Notes: generated from the letters alone by a model not told the origin. 64,000 bases of DNA from Natrinema gelatinilyticum (GCF_024266705.1 NZ_CP100756.1:806001-870000); one strand, 5' to 3'. Numbered from the stretch's first letter, positions 44,129 through 53,579 are shown. Numbers and translations: made by a program.

Positions 44129-44509
44129 TCACTCGAGGCTCGCGACGGCTTCGATCTCGACGCCGACGCCCTTCGGGAGGGCGGCGACCTCGACGGCGCT
44201 GCGAGCCGGCGGTTCGTCGTCGAAGTACGCGGCGTAGGTCTCGTTCATCGCGTCGAAGTCGTCGATATCCTCGAGGAAGACGGTCACCTTGAGAATATCC
44301 GCGGCCGTCGCGTCCGCCTCGTCGAGGACGGCGTCGAGATTGTAGAGGGCCTGCTCGGTCTGTGCCTCGATGGACTCGTCGGCGAGTACCTCACCGTCGG
44401 CCGTCATCGGAATCTGTCCGGCCGTGAACAGCAGCGAGCCGTTCCCTGCCGCCTGGCTGTAGGCACCGACCGCTGCGGGTGCGTCGTCGGTCTCGATGAT
44501 CCGTTTCAT
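44129..44509 (-). CDS. ridA: RidA family enamine/imine deaminase
   Basis: A 126-residue RidA protein closer to canonical RidA than the copy at 5302-5691: SQAAGNGSLLFTAGQIPMT (about residue 18), NLDAVLDEADATAADILKVT (about 57) and the signature PPARSAVEVAALPKGVGVEI with the catalytic arginine (about 101). It would clear 2-aminoacrylate formed by PLP enzymes such as the threonine/serine-type lyase encoded 3 kb away (47405-48616). Followed by the small membrane protein. Confidence 0.92.
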   Translation of the reverse strand: MKRIIETDDAPAAVGAYSQAAGNGSLLFTAGQIPMTADGEVLADESIEAQTEQALYNLDAVLDEADATAADILKVTVFLEDIDDFDAMNETYAAYFDDEPPARSAVEVAALPKGVGVEIEAVASLE

Positions 44510-44606
44510 ACCCGGATGGTGTGGCCGGCTGCGCTTAAAGCCTCGAGATCCGCGAACGACGGCGGGGAGAATCGGGCGCTGGTCGAGCGCCGGAGATCGG
44601 CAGGTC

Positions 44607-45665
44607 TCAGTATCCCTCGGCGTGGACGGGACCAGAAAACGTCGAATAGAGAACCCCGAAATAGACGCAGACGAGCGGTACGAGGAGTGCGGCGGACAGG
44701 GTCAATAGCCGGAGCGCAAGCGGAGAAATCGCGGCCTCGGCAGCCGTCAGCCCGGTCGCCGGGTCGAGCGTCGGGTACATGAGCACGGCGACGAGCGCGA
44801 CGAGCGCGTAGGTGAGGCTACCGGCGGCGAAAAACGCGACCAGGTCCCGCTCCCGGCGGAGAGCGACCGCGTAACCAGCGCCTAACGCAACGGTGGCGAC
44901 GACGAGCGACAGGGGGAGTGCCTCGAGCAGGGCGTTTCGGACCGCGAGACGAGTGGCCAATACGAGGAGAGTCACGGCGGTCAGCAAGAGATAGGCTCCG
45001 AGGGCGCGAACACCCCACGATCGGGCGTCCGTCGCGAGGGTCCCGTCGGTTTTGAGCGCGAGGAACGCACCGCCAGTGACGACGGTGAGCGCGACGACAC
45101 CGAGGCCGACCAGGAGGGTTTCCGGTGCCTCGGTGACCGTCGTCCCGAGCAGCCAGTTGCCGACGAAGGTGCCGAGCAAGAACGGAGTGGCGACGCTGCC
45201 GGCGACGAACGCTCGACCCCACCACCGCTGCCAGCGCTCGTCGTCGCGCTGTTCGTAGAACTCGGGGGCGAGACCACGACAGATGAGCGCCCCCAGGACC
45301 CCGAACAGCAATAGATAGTGGCGGCTGAATAGGGTGGCGTAGATGGGCGGAAACGCTGCGAACAGGCCCCCGCCGAAGACGACGAGCCACACCTCGTTGC
45401 CGTCCCAGAACGGGCCGATCGCGGCGAGGATTCGCTCGCGCTCGGCCTCCTCAGTTCGAGTCGCGAACACCGCGCCAGCCCCGAAATCGAATCCGTCGAG
45501 AAAGAGGAACGTACCGAGGAAGGCGAAGACGACGACGACCCACAGCGTCGGTAGGTCGACGTGAGACGTGAACGCAGTCGGTGCGATCCCGAAGGCCGTG
45601 GTTGGTACACCGTCGACAACCGAGACGAACGCCGCTTGAGCGACGGGGACAACGTCAGTCATCAC
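44607..45665 (-). CDS. cydB: Cytochrome bd ubiquinol oxidase subunit II
   Basis: A 352-residue integral membrane subunit with about eight to nine helices. LPTLWVVVVFAFLGTFLFLD then GFDFGAGAVF is the first conserved helix, and IGPFWDGNEVWLVVFGGGLF (about residues 85-105) the family signature. It pairs with CydA to reduce O2 to water at low oxygen tension without proton pumping. The start overlaps cydA by 11 bases, showing a tight operon. Confidence 0.94.
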   Translation of the reverse strand: MMTDVVPVAQAAFVSVVDGVPTTAFGIAPTAFTSHVDLPTLWVVVVFAFLGTFLFLDGFDFGAGAVFATRTEEAERERILAAIGPFWDGNEVWLVVFGGGLFAAFPPIYATLFSRHYLLLFGVLGALICRGLAPEFYEQRDDERWQRWWGRAFVAGSVATPFLLGTFVGNWLLGTTVTEAPETLLVGLGVVALTVVTGGAFLALKTDGTLATDARSWGVRALGAYLLLTAVTLLVLATRLAVRNALLEALPLSLVVATVALGAGYAVALRRERDLVAFFAAGSLTYALVALVAVLMYPTLDPATGLTAAEAAISPLALRLLTLSAALLVPLVCVYFGVLYSTFSGPVHAEGY

Positions 45666-47235
45666 CGGACACCTCCGCGGTCGCCGTTTCGTCGTCCGGT
45701 CTCGAGCCGCGACGCTGCGCTCCGTCCGACGCGGATTCGTCGGCGGATTCGATCTCGGGTGGTCCCGCTCGGAAGAGTCGGCGGACGACGTAGCCGTAGC
45801 CGACGAGTAATCCCGTATAGACGATGCCGAAACCGACCAGCGTGAGCGTCGCCTCGATTCCGGTGAGGCCGGGTGAGACGCCCGATTCGGTTCTGAGTAG
45901 TCCCTGGACGACCCACGGCTGACGACCGACCTCGGTGACGATCCAGCCGGTCTCGACGGCGACGAAGCCGAGCGGTGTGGAGGCCATCAGCGCGAGGTGG
46001 AGTCGGCGGTTCGTGAAGAGGTCGCCGTGTCGCCATCGGTAGGCACCCCATACCGCGAGCGCGGCGAACCAGAAGCCGAGCAACACCATGGCGCGGAACG
46101 ACCAGAAGACGATTGCGACCGGCGGCGATCCCTCGAACTCGTCGAGACCCTGGACCGCGTACGACGGATCGCCGCCGCTCGCCAGGATCGACGCGAGCGC
46201 GGGGATGTCGATCGTCCAGAGGTTCTCCGCACGAGGATCGGTAAAGGCGCTCGGATCGGTCGGAATCGCGACGAGATGGAGCGCTGCTGGCGCGTCCGTC
46301 TCGTACTGTGCCTCCATCGCAGCGAACTTCTGTGGCTGTGTCTCTGCGACGTGACGGGCGTAGGAGTCGCCGTGGACGACCTGAAATGGCGCGGTCACGA
46401 GCAGGACGACGAGGGCAACCTTCAACGACGTTCGCCAGAAGCGCTCGTCGTCGGTGCCGGTACTCGCGCCGCCAGTCGGCGACTCGCCTGCGGCCGTGCT
46501 CGGATCCGTTTCGCCCACGGTCACGCTCGAGTCGGGGATCAGGTCGGTTTCATCGCGGCGCTCGCGCTGACGGCCGCCGTTCGCACCGAGACCGCCGCTC
46601 GAGCGGGAGACGAAATACGCCGCGGTCCCAGCCACGAACAGCGCGACCGAGAGGACGGCCGCAGATTGCATGTGGACGAACATCCACGGGAACCGTGGGT
46701 TGAGGTAGGCTGCGACGGGATCCACGAGGGTCACGACCGGTTGGCCGTTTCGTCGAGCGAGTTCGTAGCCGCGAGGGGTCTGCATCCACGAGTTTGCGAT
46801 CAGGATCCAGACAGCCGAGAGCCACGTCCCGAGTCCGACGGCGACGGCCGATACCATGTAGAGAACGTCGTCGACCCGTTCGCGGCCGAAGACGAAGATT
46901 CCGAGGAAGGTTGCTTCGAGGAAGAACGCCATCATACCCTCGACGGCCAGTGGCCCGCCGAAGAGTTCGCCGGCGAAGGTCGCGAAGGCCGCAAAATTCG
47001 TCCCGAACTCGAACTCGAGGACGAGCCCCGTTACGGTGCCGACGACGAAACTGACAGCGAAAATCCGTGTCCAGAATCGACGCTGGCGCTCCCAGAGCGG
47101 GTCCGACGATCGGATCGATTTCCACGTAAAATAGACGAGGAACGGAGCGAGGCCCATGCTCATCACGGGGAACACGATGTGAACGATGGTCGTCAGCGCG
47201 AACTGAAGTCGACTGGCGAGGGCTGGATCTACCAT
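45655..47235 (-). CDS. cydA: Cytochrome bd ubiquinol oxidase subunit I
   Basis: A 526-residue haem-binding subunit. SRLQFALTTIVHIVFPVMSM (about residues 7-26) contains the haem b595-type histidine ligand; the quinol-binding region and GRQPWVVQGLLRTESGVS (about 405-422) are the CydA hallmarks. The region around 250-290 carries a haloarchaea-type acidic, low-complexity insertion (TVGETDPSTAAGESPTGGAS) in a loop. ATG 47235 is used because homology starts there; a longer frame is not supported. First gene of the cydAB operon. Confidence 0.95.
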   Translation of the reverse strand: MVDPALASRLQFALTTIVHIVFPVMSMGLAPFLVYFTWKSIRSSDPLWERQRRFWTRIFAVSFVVGTVTGLVLEFEFGTNFAAFATFAGELFGGPLAVEGMMAFFLEATFLGIFVFGRERVDDVLYMVSAVAVGLGTWLSAVWILIANSWMQTPRGYELARRNGQPVVTLVDPVAAYLNPRFPWMFVHMQSAAVLSVALFVAGTAAYFVSRSSGGLGANGGRQRERRDETDLIPDSSVTVGETDPSTAAGESPTGGASTGTDDERFWRTSLKVALVVLLVTAPFQVVHGDSYARHVAETQPQKFAAMEAQYETDAPAALHLVAIPTDPSAFTDPRAENLWTIDIPALASILASGGDPSYAVQGLDEFEGSPPVAIVFWSFRAMVLLGFWFAALAVWGAYRWRHGDLFTNRRLHLALMASTPLGFVAVETGWIVTEVGRQPWVVQGLLRTESGVSPGLTGIEATLTLVGFGIVYTGLLVGYGYVVRRLFRAGPPEIESADESASDGAQRRGSRPDDETATAEVSGDD

Positions 47236-47404
47236 GGAAGTATCCGGGCGTATACCCGGTCGGAGATACTGACCCGACGTTTGATGGGTCCTCGTCGATT
47301 CTCGAGTGCTGGGAACTGCGTCCGGCTTTGAGGACGTCGCGTTTCGAACGGCAAGAAGATGGTGATCGGACGAGATCAGGAAACCGACAACGGAGCCGAT
47401 CTCT

Positions 47405-48616
47405 TCAGGCGAGGACGTCGACCGTGTACCCCGCCTTTCGAAGATCCGAAAGGAAGGCATCGACGTGGTCGGGACCGCGCATCTCGAGTTCGATCTCGAC
47501 TTCGGTGTCGCTCATTTCGACCTCGCGCGAGGTGCGGTCGTGGTGGATCGCGTAAATGTTCGCCCGGTGGGCGGTGACGATTTCGAGTAAGTCTTCGAGC
47601 GCACCCGGCCGGTCTTTGAGTACGGTTCTGATCTTCAGATAGCGACCCGTTTCGACCAGCCCGCGGATGATGACGTTGGTCAGCATATTGAGATCGATAT
47701 TTCCGCCGCACAGCGCGGGAACGATGACCTCGTCTGCCTCGTATTCGAATTTCTCGAAGAGGACGGCGGCGAGGGGAACCGCACCCGCGCCCTCGACGAG
47801 CGTCTTCGAACGCTCGAGCAAGTAGACTAACGCGACCGCGGTTTCGGGGTCCGAGACGGTGATCACTTCGTCCACGTACTTCCGGATATACGGGAACGTC
47901 TGCTCGCCGATACTGCGGGTCGCGATACCGTCCGCGATCGTATCGACCTCCTCGATCGAGACGCGTTCATCGGCCTCGAGCGAGTCGGCAGCGCTCGAGG
48001 CGCCCTCGGCCTGGACGCCGATCACTCGCGTGTCCGGTCGTTGCTCCTTGATTGCGGTCGCGATCCCGCTGATGAGCCCGCCGCCACCGATGGGGACGAC
48101 GACCGTCTCGACATCGGGGCAATCATCCAGGATCTCGAGGCCGATCGTTCCCTGACCAGCCATTACGTACTCGTCGTCGAAGGCGTGGACGTAAGTCCGA
48201 CCTTCCTCGCGCTCGATTTCGTGTGCGTGCTCGGCGGCCGCGTCGTAATCACGACCCGCGAGGACGACGTCGGCGCCGTAACTCTCGGTCGCCTTGACCT
48301 TCGAAATCGGCGCATATTCGGGCATGACGATCTTCGAATCGACGCCCGCCCGCGTGGCCGCGAGCGCGACGCCCTGGGCGTGGTTGCCTGCGCTCGCGGT
48401 CACGACGCCCGCGGCCTTTTGCTCCTCGGACAGCGTCGCGATTCGGTTCGTCGCACCGCGAATCTTGAACGCCCCCGTGCGCTGGAAGTTCTCCAGTTTC
48501 AGGCGGATATCGGCCCCGGTCATCGTCGAGTACGTGTGCGAGTACTCGAGCGGCGTCCGTCGAGAGGTTTCACGTACCCGCTCGCGAGCCTCGAGAATAT
48601 CTGCGAGTTCGAGCAT
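47405..48616 (-). CDS. ilvA: Threonine ammonia-lyase (threonine dehydratase) with ACT domain
   Basis: A 403-residue fold-type II PLP enzyme converting L-threonine to 2-oxobutanoate and ammonia. LENFQRTGAFKIRGATNRIA (about residue 42) holds the PLP lysine, SAGNHAQGVALAA (about 79) the substrate loop, and PIGGGGLISGIATAIKE (about 179) the phosphate loop. The C-terminal ~75 residues form an ACT domain (KIRTVLKDRPGALEDLLEIV), suggesting feedback or catabolic-type regulation. Start at ATG 48616 (MLELADILEARERV); a longer upstream frame runs through non-coding DNA. 2-aminoacrylate-type by-products would be handled by the RidA encoded nearby. Confidence 0.93.
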   Translation of the reverse strand: MLELADILEARERVRETSRRTPLEYSHTYSTMTGADIRLKLENFQRTGAFKIRGATNRIATLSEEQKAAGVVTASAGNHAQGVALAATRAGVDSKIVMPEYAPISKVKATESYGADVVLAGRDYDAAAEHAHEIEREEGRTYVHAFDDEYVMAGQGTIGLEILDDCPDVETVVVPIGGGGLISGIATAIKEQRPDTRVIGVQAEGASSAADSLEADERVSIEEVDTIADGIATRSIGEQTFPYIRKYVDEVITVSDPETAVALVYLLERSKTLVEGAGAVPLAAVLFEKFEYEADEVIVPALCGGNIDLNMLTNVIIRGLVETGRYLKIRTVLKDRPGALEDLLEIVTAHRANIYAIHHDRTSREVEMSDTEVEIELEMRGPDHVDAFLSDLRKAGYTVDVLA

Positions 48617-49408
48617 ACGCCCGTCTACTCGGCGGACGGTGTAAGGGTTACTGTCGAGGCTGGAAAAGCCGTTGGCTCGGTGTGTTGTTGAATCACTGTC
48701 GGGGTCGGAGAGCCGAGCGAATGGCCCTACCGATGACCCCCAACAGGGAAGTGCTGCCAACTGTGGGCAGCACGACAGGGAATACAGGGAATGCACGGCG
48801 TGTGTCGTGCGAATAAAGAAGGGAACCCATAGCATATAAATCTCATGCACCTGCGGCGAAAGTGAAAACGAAAGACTGTGACGCGCCAATCCTCATGTCA
48901 GACGCAGGAATAGACGAATGACATTCGCAAATGATTGCAAAAATATTTTTTATTGAAACAAGCGTTCGATCTTGGTTTCGTTATCACCCTCTCGTAATTC
49001 ATATAACCACAGTATCATGTATGGTGTAGTGGTCAAGCGTTTGCCACTTCGGGTCGTACATCGTCCGCTCTACCATAGCTGAGCCGAATCGGAGAACTAT
49101 TCACGGCGCGTCCATTGATCGTCGTGCCGTATCGTGAAGAATGTCAGCCTCTCAATGATATCGTCGCACGACGTGAGCGGTATGGGACAGAAGGAATAAC
49201 ACTCGTCGCCGTCACGAGAGGCAGCTGGCGCCGACCCACTCGCCGTTTCTGATGGGGTTTTCACAGCCGTCTCCGGACCACCGGCTCGAGTAACCGGACG
49301 GGTACCTCGAACAGTCGGATGCATTTCTGGCAAGTGGAGAGACGAAACGGTCGGCCTGAATCGCGACGTAACCGGACGATTCCGTCGAGAGAGAAATCGG
49401 GGTACCTA
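48617..49408. other. Long intergenic region, AT-rich, possible IS-end trace
   Basis: No gene is supported. At about 48680-48697, GTGTGTTGTTGAATCAC resembles the terminal repeat of the IS5-type element (GGCTGTGTTGAATCAC with a 3-base insertion). 48930-49020 is strikingly AT-rich. A 78-codon minus-strand frame (49097-49333) has no recognisable family. Confidence 0.35.
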
Positions 49409-50557
49409 TTATCGGTCACCGAGCGGAACGAATTCCTGATCCTGCGGGCCAGTATATCGGGCGCGCGGGCGGATGAGACGGTTGTCTTGCTGGTATTCGA
49501 GGACGTGAGCGATCCAACCGCCGACGCGGCTCATCGCGAAGATCGGGGTGTACATGTCGATCGGGATGCCGAGCTGGTAGTAGACCGACCCCGAATAGAA
49601 GTCGACGTTCGGCGCGATCCCCTTCTCGGTGAGCCCTTTCTCTTCGGAGAGGTACTGCTCGATAGTGGTCGTGTAATCGTACCACTTGCTCTCGCCGGCT
49701 TTGGCGAGTTCTTCGCTGCGTTCCTGGAGAATCTTCGCGCGTGGGTCCTTGACGTTGTAGACGCGGTGACCGAAGCCGGGAATGCGCCGTCCCTCCTCGG
49801 TGGCTTGCTCGACCCACTCGCGGTGGTCGAGATTGCTTTCGTCGATCTCGATTAGAACTTCCATGACGTCCTGATTCGCGCCGCCGTGGAGCGGACCTGA
49901 AAGGGCGCTGATGCCGCCCGTGACCGCGCTGTAAATGTCCGCCATCGTCGATCCGATGACCATCGAGGTAAACGTCGAGGCGTTCAGACCGTGGTCCGCG
50001 TGTAGAATCAACGCCTGATCGAACGTCTCAGCCGCGATATTGTCCGGTTCCTCACCGGACAGCATGTAGAGGAAATTCGCCGCAAGTCCCAGTTCGGGGT
50101 GGGGAGCGACCGGGTCTTCGCCGAGGCGGTAGCGCTCGAATGCGGCCAGTGCCGTCGGGATCTTGGCCGTGATCCGGCGCCCCTTCCGAAGCGTCGCCTT
50201 GAGGTCCTCGGGATCGGCGTCGTCTTCGGGCTCGTAGGCGGAAAACATAGACACTGCAGTTCGCAGGGCAGCCATCGGCTGTTCGTCGGCGACCGCAAGT
50301 TTCTCCATCATCTCGAGGACATCGTCGTCGACCTCGCGTTCGTTCATGAGCGCGTCCGAAAACGGCTCGAGCTCATCGGTGGATGGGAGATGACCGTTCC
50401 AGAGCAAGTAGAGGACTTCTTCGTAGCTCGCGTTGCGAGCGAGCTCCTCGATCGTGTATCCGCGATAGATCAGGCGGCCGGCGTCGCCGTCGATCGAACT
50501 AAGTTTCGATTCGGCAACTAACACACCCTCGAGCCCTTTCTTGAGGTCGTCAGACAT
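49409..50557 (-). CDS. citZ: Citrate synthase
   Basis: A 382-residue TCA-cycle enzyme condensing acetyl-CoA and oxaloacetate. Typical segments are LIYRGYTIEELARNASYEEV (about residue 28), LHADHGLNASTFTSMVIGST (about 184) with the first catalytic histidine, ALSGPLHGGANQDVMEVL (about 217) with the second, and GFGHRVYNVKDPRA (about 262) with the citrate-binding arginine; FDSVY-like FYSGSVYYQLGIP (about 312) holds the catalytic Asp region, here with Ser in its place as written (D-F-Y-S). Start ATG 50557 fits family length. Monocistronic. Confidence 0.95.
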   Translation of the reverse strand: MSDDLKKGLEGVLVAESKLSSIDGDAGRLIYRGYTIEELARNASYEEVLYLLWNGHLPSTDELEPFSDALMNEREVDDDVLEMMEKLAVADEQPMAALRTAVSMFSAYEPEDDADPEDLKATLRKGRRITAKIPTALAAFERYRLGEDPVAPHPELGLAANFLYMLSGEEPDNIAAETFDQALILHADHGLNASTFTSMVIGSTMADIYSAVTGGISALSGPLHGGANQDVMEVLIEIDESNLDHREWVEQATEEGRRIPGFGHRVYNVKDPRAKILQERSEELAKAGESKWYDYTTTIEQYLSEEKGLTEKGIAPNVDFYSGSVYYQLGIPIDMYTPIFAMSRVGGWIAHVLEYQQDNRLIRPRARYTGPQDQEFVPLGDR

Positions 50558-50912
50558 ACTCAGGGATTTCGGACCGCAATGGAAAAGTATTATCGTTTGC
50601 CCGATGACGGTTGTCAGTCCGCCGGATGTGTATTTTTCGCCGGTTCGACTCGACTTCGGGTGCGGGAGAGCGGACCTGGTTCGAACGAACACGCTGTCAG
50701 TCGCTCCCCGAACGACCACCGTGGCCGCCTGTGCAACTGTTCGTCCAGCTATCGAATCGTTTCGGTCGCGTAGAAGAAAGGCGACCGGCGCATCCTCGAA
50801 GAACGGGATCGAGCCGGTCTCGATGGTACCGGCGCGCCGGGCCCGCTCAGGGCTGGCTGGGTCGGTTAGCGTCGGTAACCGATTCGGTCGGGTTCGACTG
50901 CCCGAACGTCAT
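50558..50912. other. Intergenic DNA before transporter remnants
   Basis: Promoter region of the leftward citrate synthase gene at the left (AT-rich 50585-50600). No gene is supported in the remaining stretch. Confidence 0.35.
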
Positions 50913-51118
50913 CTAAACGCCGTAGAGGACGATGACGAGTGCAAGCGCTCCGAGTTGTACGATCCGGTCGGGGTGAACCATCGCGACGATACCGGCCGCG
51001 AAAAACACGGTCCTGAGACCGATCGTGGATCCCCGATCGAACGGGAATCGATAGTTGATGCCGTGGATGATTGCGATCGGCCCCCGGAGCGCGATGACAC
51101 CGGCGGGCAACGTGCACG
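50913..51118 (-). pseudogene. Fragment of a small multi-helix membrane protein
   Basis: The minus-strand frame reads RFPFDRGSTIGLRTVFFAAG, then IVAMVHPDRIVQLGALALVI and VLYGV-stop: two credible hydrophobic helices of a haloarchaeal membrane protein. No start or N-terminal homology precedes it; upstream in that frame is antisense to an MFS fragment. Probably a gene end left after a deletion. Confidence 0.45.
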
Positions 51119-51122
51119 TACC

Positions 51123-51262
51123 TGCGGCGCCCTTGTCACTCCGTCCGCGTTCGGCTACCTCGCCGACACGGTCGGCTACCAAACCTCCTGGTTCTTCCTC
51201 GCCGCAGTCGTCGTGGCGGTAGGCCTCCTCGTGCAGGTCGTCCGAATGCCGCCGTCCGTTGC
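51123..51262 (+). pseudogene. C-terminal fragment of an MFS transporter
   Basis: About 45 residues read FGYLADTVGYQTSWFFLAAV, then VVAVGLLVQVVRMP: the last loop and helix of a major-facilitator protein (A-F-G-Y-L-A-D, then one membrane segment). The preceding eleven helices are absent. It is head-to-head with the minus-strand membrane fragment, marking a deletion or rearrangement junction. Confidence 0.55.
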
Positions 51263-51315
51263 ACAATCCCCCCCTCCGAGACCTGATCGAGCCGGCGCGT
51301 CCGCGGCGGCCATTC

Positions 51316-51690
51316 TCACTCGAGTCGTTCGACCAGTTCGACGTCGTATCCGTCGGGATCCTCGACGAATGCGACGCGACAATCGATATCGGCCATCGTC
51401 GTCGGGTCCATCCGTACCGGCGGATCCACTCGCTCGACGAGCCGTTCGAGCGCGTCGTCTGTGCTGTCGACCGTCACCGCGACGTGTGCCATCGTTCCCG
51501 AGTCGATCGCCGGACCGCCGTCAGGATCGTACTTGAACTGAAATTCGGCATTGTCGCCGCCGAGGTAGACGTTTTCGACGCCGTCGTCCCCCGTAAACGA
51601 CCAGTTCTCGCGCAGCCCGAGGGCGTCGACGTAAAAGGCACGCGTTCGATCGATGTCCGAGACCCACAGCGCCGTGTGGCTGACGTCCAT
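51316..51690 (-). CDS. VOC family protein (glyoxalase I-like)
   Basis: A 124-residue vicinal-oxygen-chelate protein. MDVSHTALWVSDIDRTRAFY (residues 1-20) holds the first metal histidine, AHVAVTVDSTDDALERL (about 68) the second, and VAFVEDPDGYDVELVERLE (about 106) the final glutamate. This set of His/His/Glu ligands fits lactoylglutathione-lyase-like enzymes, though haloarchaea use other thiols, so the true substrate is uncertain. Confidence 0.88.
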   Translation of the reverse strand: MDVSHTALWVSDIDRTRAFYVDALGLRENWSFTGDDGVENVYLGGDNAEFQFKYDPDGGPAIDSGTMAHVAVTVDSTDDALERLVERVDPPVRMDPTTMADIDCRVAFVEDPDGYDVELVERLE

Positions 51691-51817
51691 GTGTACATCG
51701 AGCCGTCGCAGGACAAAGTGTTACTGCCGACGCACCGCGGAGACGGGACCAACTGTGCGATTCGACGTGGGGCTCACCGAGTGGGACCCCTCGAGCCCAC
51801 TGCCGACGTCGACCGGA

Positions 51818-52465
51818 TCACTCCTCGAGGATTTCGTCCATAAGTTTCGTCTGGGCGGCCGCCAGATGCTCAGTGAAAGTCGATCGAGCGACGCCGAGTG
51901 TCTCGGCCACGTCCGTCGCGTTCGCTCCCTTGGGATAGTCGAAGTAGCCCATCTCGTGGGCGACCTCGAGGATTTCTCGCTGTCTGGCCGTGAGCCGGTC
52001 GCGATCGACGATGACCGGATCGGCCGACCTATCCTCGTGATCCTGTGAGAGTTGTTCGACAATCACTCCGTCGAAGGTCGCCCGTAGCTCGTCGACGATT
52101 TCCGCGACTTCCGTGAGCTCGATAGTCCGAAACGAAACGAGCAGCGCACCGTCTTGTGCGCGCACCGACGAGACGGGCGTTCCCGTTCCCTCGACGACTT
52201 CGCAGGCGCAGTCGGCGCCGCCGTCGCGCTCGAATCGATAGATTACCTCACTGTCGTTGGACTGGACCGGCGTCAATTCGACGTCCGTACCGGTGTCGAC
52301 CGAGGCGTCAGCAGCCACGCCGAACTCCTCGACGACCGTCCCGTCTGCCGTTTTTTGGGACGATCTCGAGACCGAATCGACTGGCTCGTCGGCGCGTGCC
52401 GAGACGTCGGCAACCGGACATTCCGCGGGATCGGCGATAACGACCGTTGCACGAAACCCCGTCAT
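51818..52465 (-). CDS. Bacterio-opsin-activator-like HTH-10 transcriptional regulator
   Basis: A 215-residue regulator. Residues 1-155 form the Bat-type sensory/association domain (ATVVIADPAECPVADVSARA start; QDGALLVSFRTIEL), and the C-terminal ~55 residues the HTH_10 domain: LTARQREILEVAHEMGYFDY, then ANATDVAETLGVARSTFTEH, LAAAQTKLM. ATG 52465 (MTGFRATVV) is chosen over one 33 bases upstream. A decayed relative lies at 13363. The target genes are unknown; the next rightward element is a degraded IS. Confidence 0.9.
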   Translation of the reverse strand: MTGFRATVVIADPAECPVADVSARADEPVDSVSRSSQKTADGTVVEEFGVAADASVDTGTDVELTPVQSNDSEVIYRFERDGGADCACEVVEGTGTPVSSVRAQDGALLVSFRTIELTEVAEIVDELRATFDGVIVEQLSQDHEDRSADPVIVDRDRLTARQREILEVAHEMGYFDYPKGANATDVAETLGVARSTFTEHLAAAQTKLMDEILEE

Positions 52466-52638
52466 GGAATCGAGTCGGACCGCGAACGAGATAACCAACT
52501 CTAGAATTCCCGCGGGATGAAAATTCCGTGACCCGACCGAACCTCAAGAGTCGCGCGTGATACACGGCAAAATCGTAACTCACGAGGCGTGGTCGACTCG
52601 GCGAACGCACTTCTTACACATACTTCCGAAACCGATCG

Positions 52639-53219
52639 TTGGGGAATGTGTACTCCGTGACGTCGGCACGATCCGTCGGCGATCTCTCCGGTATCCGCGA
52701 CGGTAAGAACGGTGATGCGAAAGACTGGGGCTCGAGAGGCAACCAGTCACTCCACCGTTGGGCGTTCGACCGGTTCATCACCATGCTCGAGTACAAGAGC
52801 GAAGAACGTGGAATCGCCGTCGAGACGGTCGACGAACGCAACACATCGAAAACGTGTGCGTGTTGCGGCCGCAAGGACGGAAACCAATGCGTCGAACGCG
52901 GCTTGTACGTCTGTGAGGGTGTGGCACCGTCGCCAACGCCGACGTCAACGGAGCCGAGAACATTCGACGCAAACTCGAGGACGCGAAAGTACCTCCGAGT
53001 CTGACGGACAATACGTCCGCGGATAGGGTACCGGCTGGATGGCACAGCTAGCAGTCCACCTGTTCGATCGCGAGAGCGGCCGGTTCACACCGAGAGAACG
53101 GGTCGTCGACTGCTACCCATACTATCCCAACGCTGAGCAAATCGGAGATTTTCGAGGTACGCGAATCTTCGATTCGCTTGACTCGGGAAACCCCGGCGTG
53201 AACGCCGGGGAGGATGTCA
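52639..53219 (+). pseudogene. IS200/IS605-type tnpB, C-terminal remnant with frameshifts
   Basis: Recognisable TnpB C-terminus. First frame: LSGIRDGKN, NQSLHRWAFDRFITMLEYKS, ERGIAVETVDERNTSKTCAC and CGRKDGNQCVERGLYVCE (zinc finger). A one-base loss near 52917 shifts to CGTVANADVNGAENIRRKLE, ending at a TAG near 53046; a second shift gives MAQLAVHLFDRESGRFTPRE. The RuvC-like part upstream of ~52640 is gone. The 3' end is the hairpin CCCCGGCGTGAACGCCGGGG (53192-53211) then AGGATGTCA, the element end, which touches sepF. Confidence 0.88.
53192..53219. mobile_element. Terminal hairpin of the IS200/IS605-type element
   Basis: CCCCGGCG-TGAA-CGCCGGGG is a perfect 8-bp stem with 4-base loop, followed by AGGATGTCA. 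The last three bases are the complement of the sepF stop codon. The same outer sequence occurs downstream of the Nudix gene at 18093. Confidence 0.65.
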
Positions 53220-53579
53220 TAGCTGTTGTCCCAGTTTTTCCCTGCTGATTCGGATCCCGGTCGGCGTGATGATTATTTGATCGTCACCCTTGCGGACGAT
53301 ATCGCCGTTCACTTCCTGGGCGACCTGTCGCAGTTCGTCGATGATGTACTCGACCGTGCTGTCGTTGGTCCGCAGGCGCGTGATGTCCGCGATGACGATG
53401 TCGCCGTCGTAGACTGCGTCTTTGATGTCGATCGCGTCGGCCTGACTGCCGATCTCCGCGATGTGTACTTGCATCGTCGCCTCTGCTGACTCCGCCGAGA
53501 CGTCCTCGAGATTCAGTTCGGCGTAATCCTCGACGGTCCGCGATTGATTCCCGCCGAGAATTTTGCTCATGAGTCCCAT
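53217..53579 (-). CDS. sepF: SepF, archaeal cell-division FtsZ anchor
   Basis: A 120-residue protein with the archaeal SepF layout. The N-terminal MGLMSKILGG is the membrane-targeting amphipathic segment, a short linker follows, and the DUF552/SepF domain (VHIAEIGSQADAIDIKDAVY; DIVIADITRLRTNDSTVEYI; RQVAQEVNGDIVRKGDDQII) forms the FtsZ-binding dimer. In haloarchaea SepF ties FtsZ2 to the membrane at mid-cell. The promoter shows AACTATACTGG about 25 bases before the ATG. Its TGA stop is shared with the end of the degraded IS element. Confidence 0.93.
   Translation of the reverse strand: MGLMSKILGGNQSRTVEDYAELNLEDVSAESAEATMQVHIAEIGSQADAIDIKDAVYDGDIVIADITRLRTNDSTVEYIIDELRQVAQEVNGDIVRKGDDQIIITPTGIRISREKLGQQL

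Noticed and set aside
48678..48700. Sequence resembling the IS5-type terminal repeat
   Set aside because: Contains a 3-base insertion relative to the intact element, and no partner end or transposase sequence is nearby, so it is not listed as an element.
49097..49333. 78-codon minus-strand frame upstream of ilvA
   Set aside because: No recognisable family or promoter; composition is not clearly coding.
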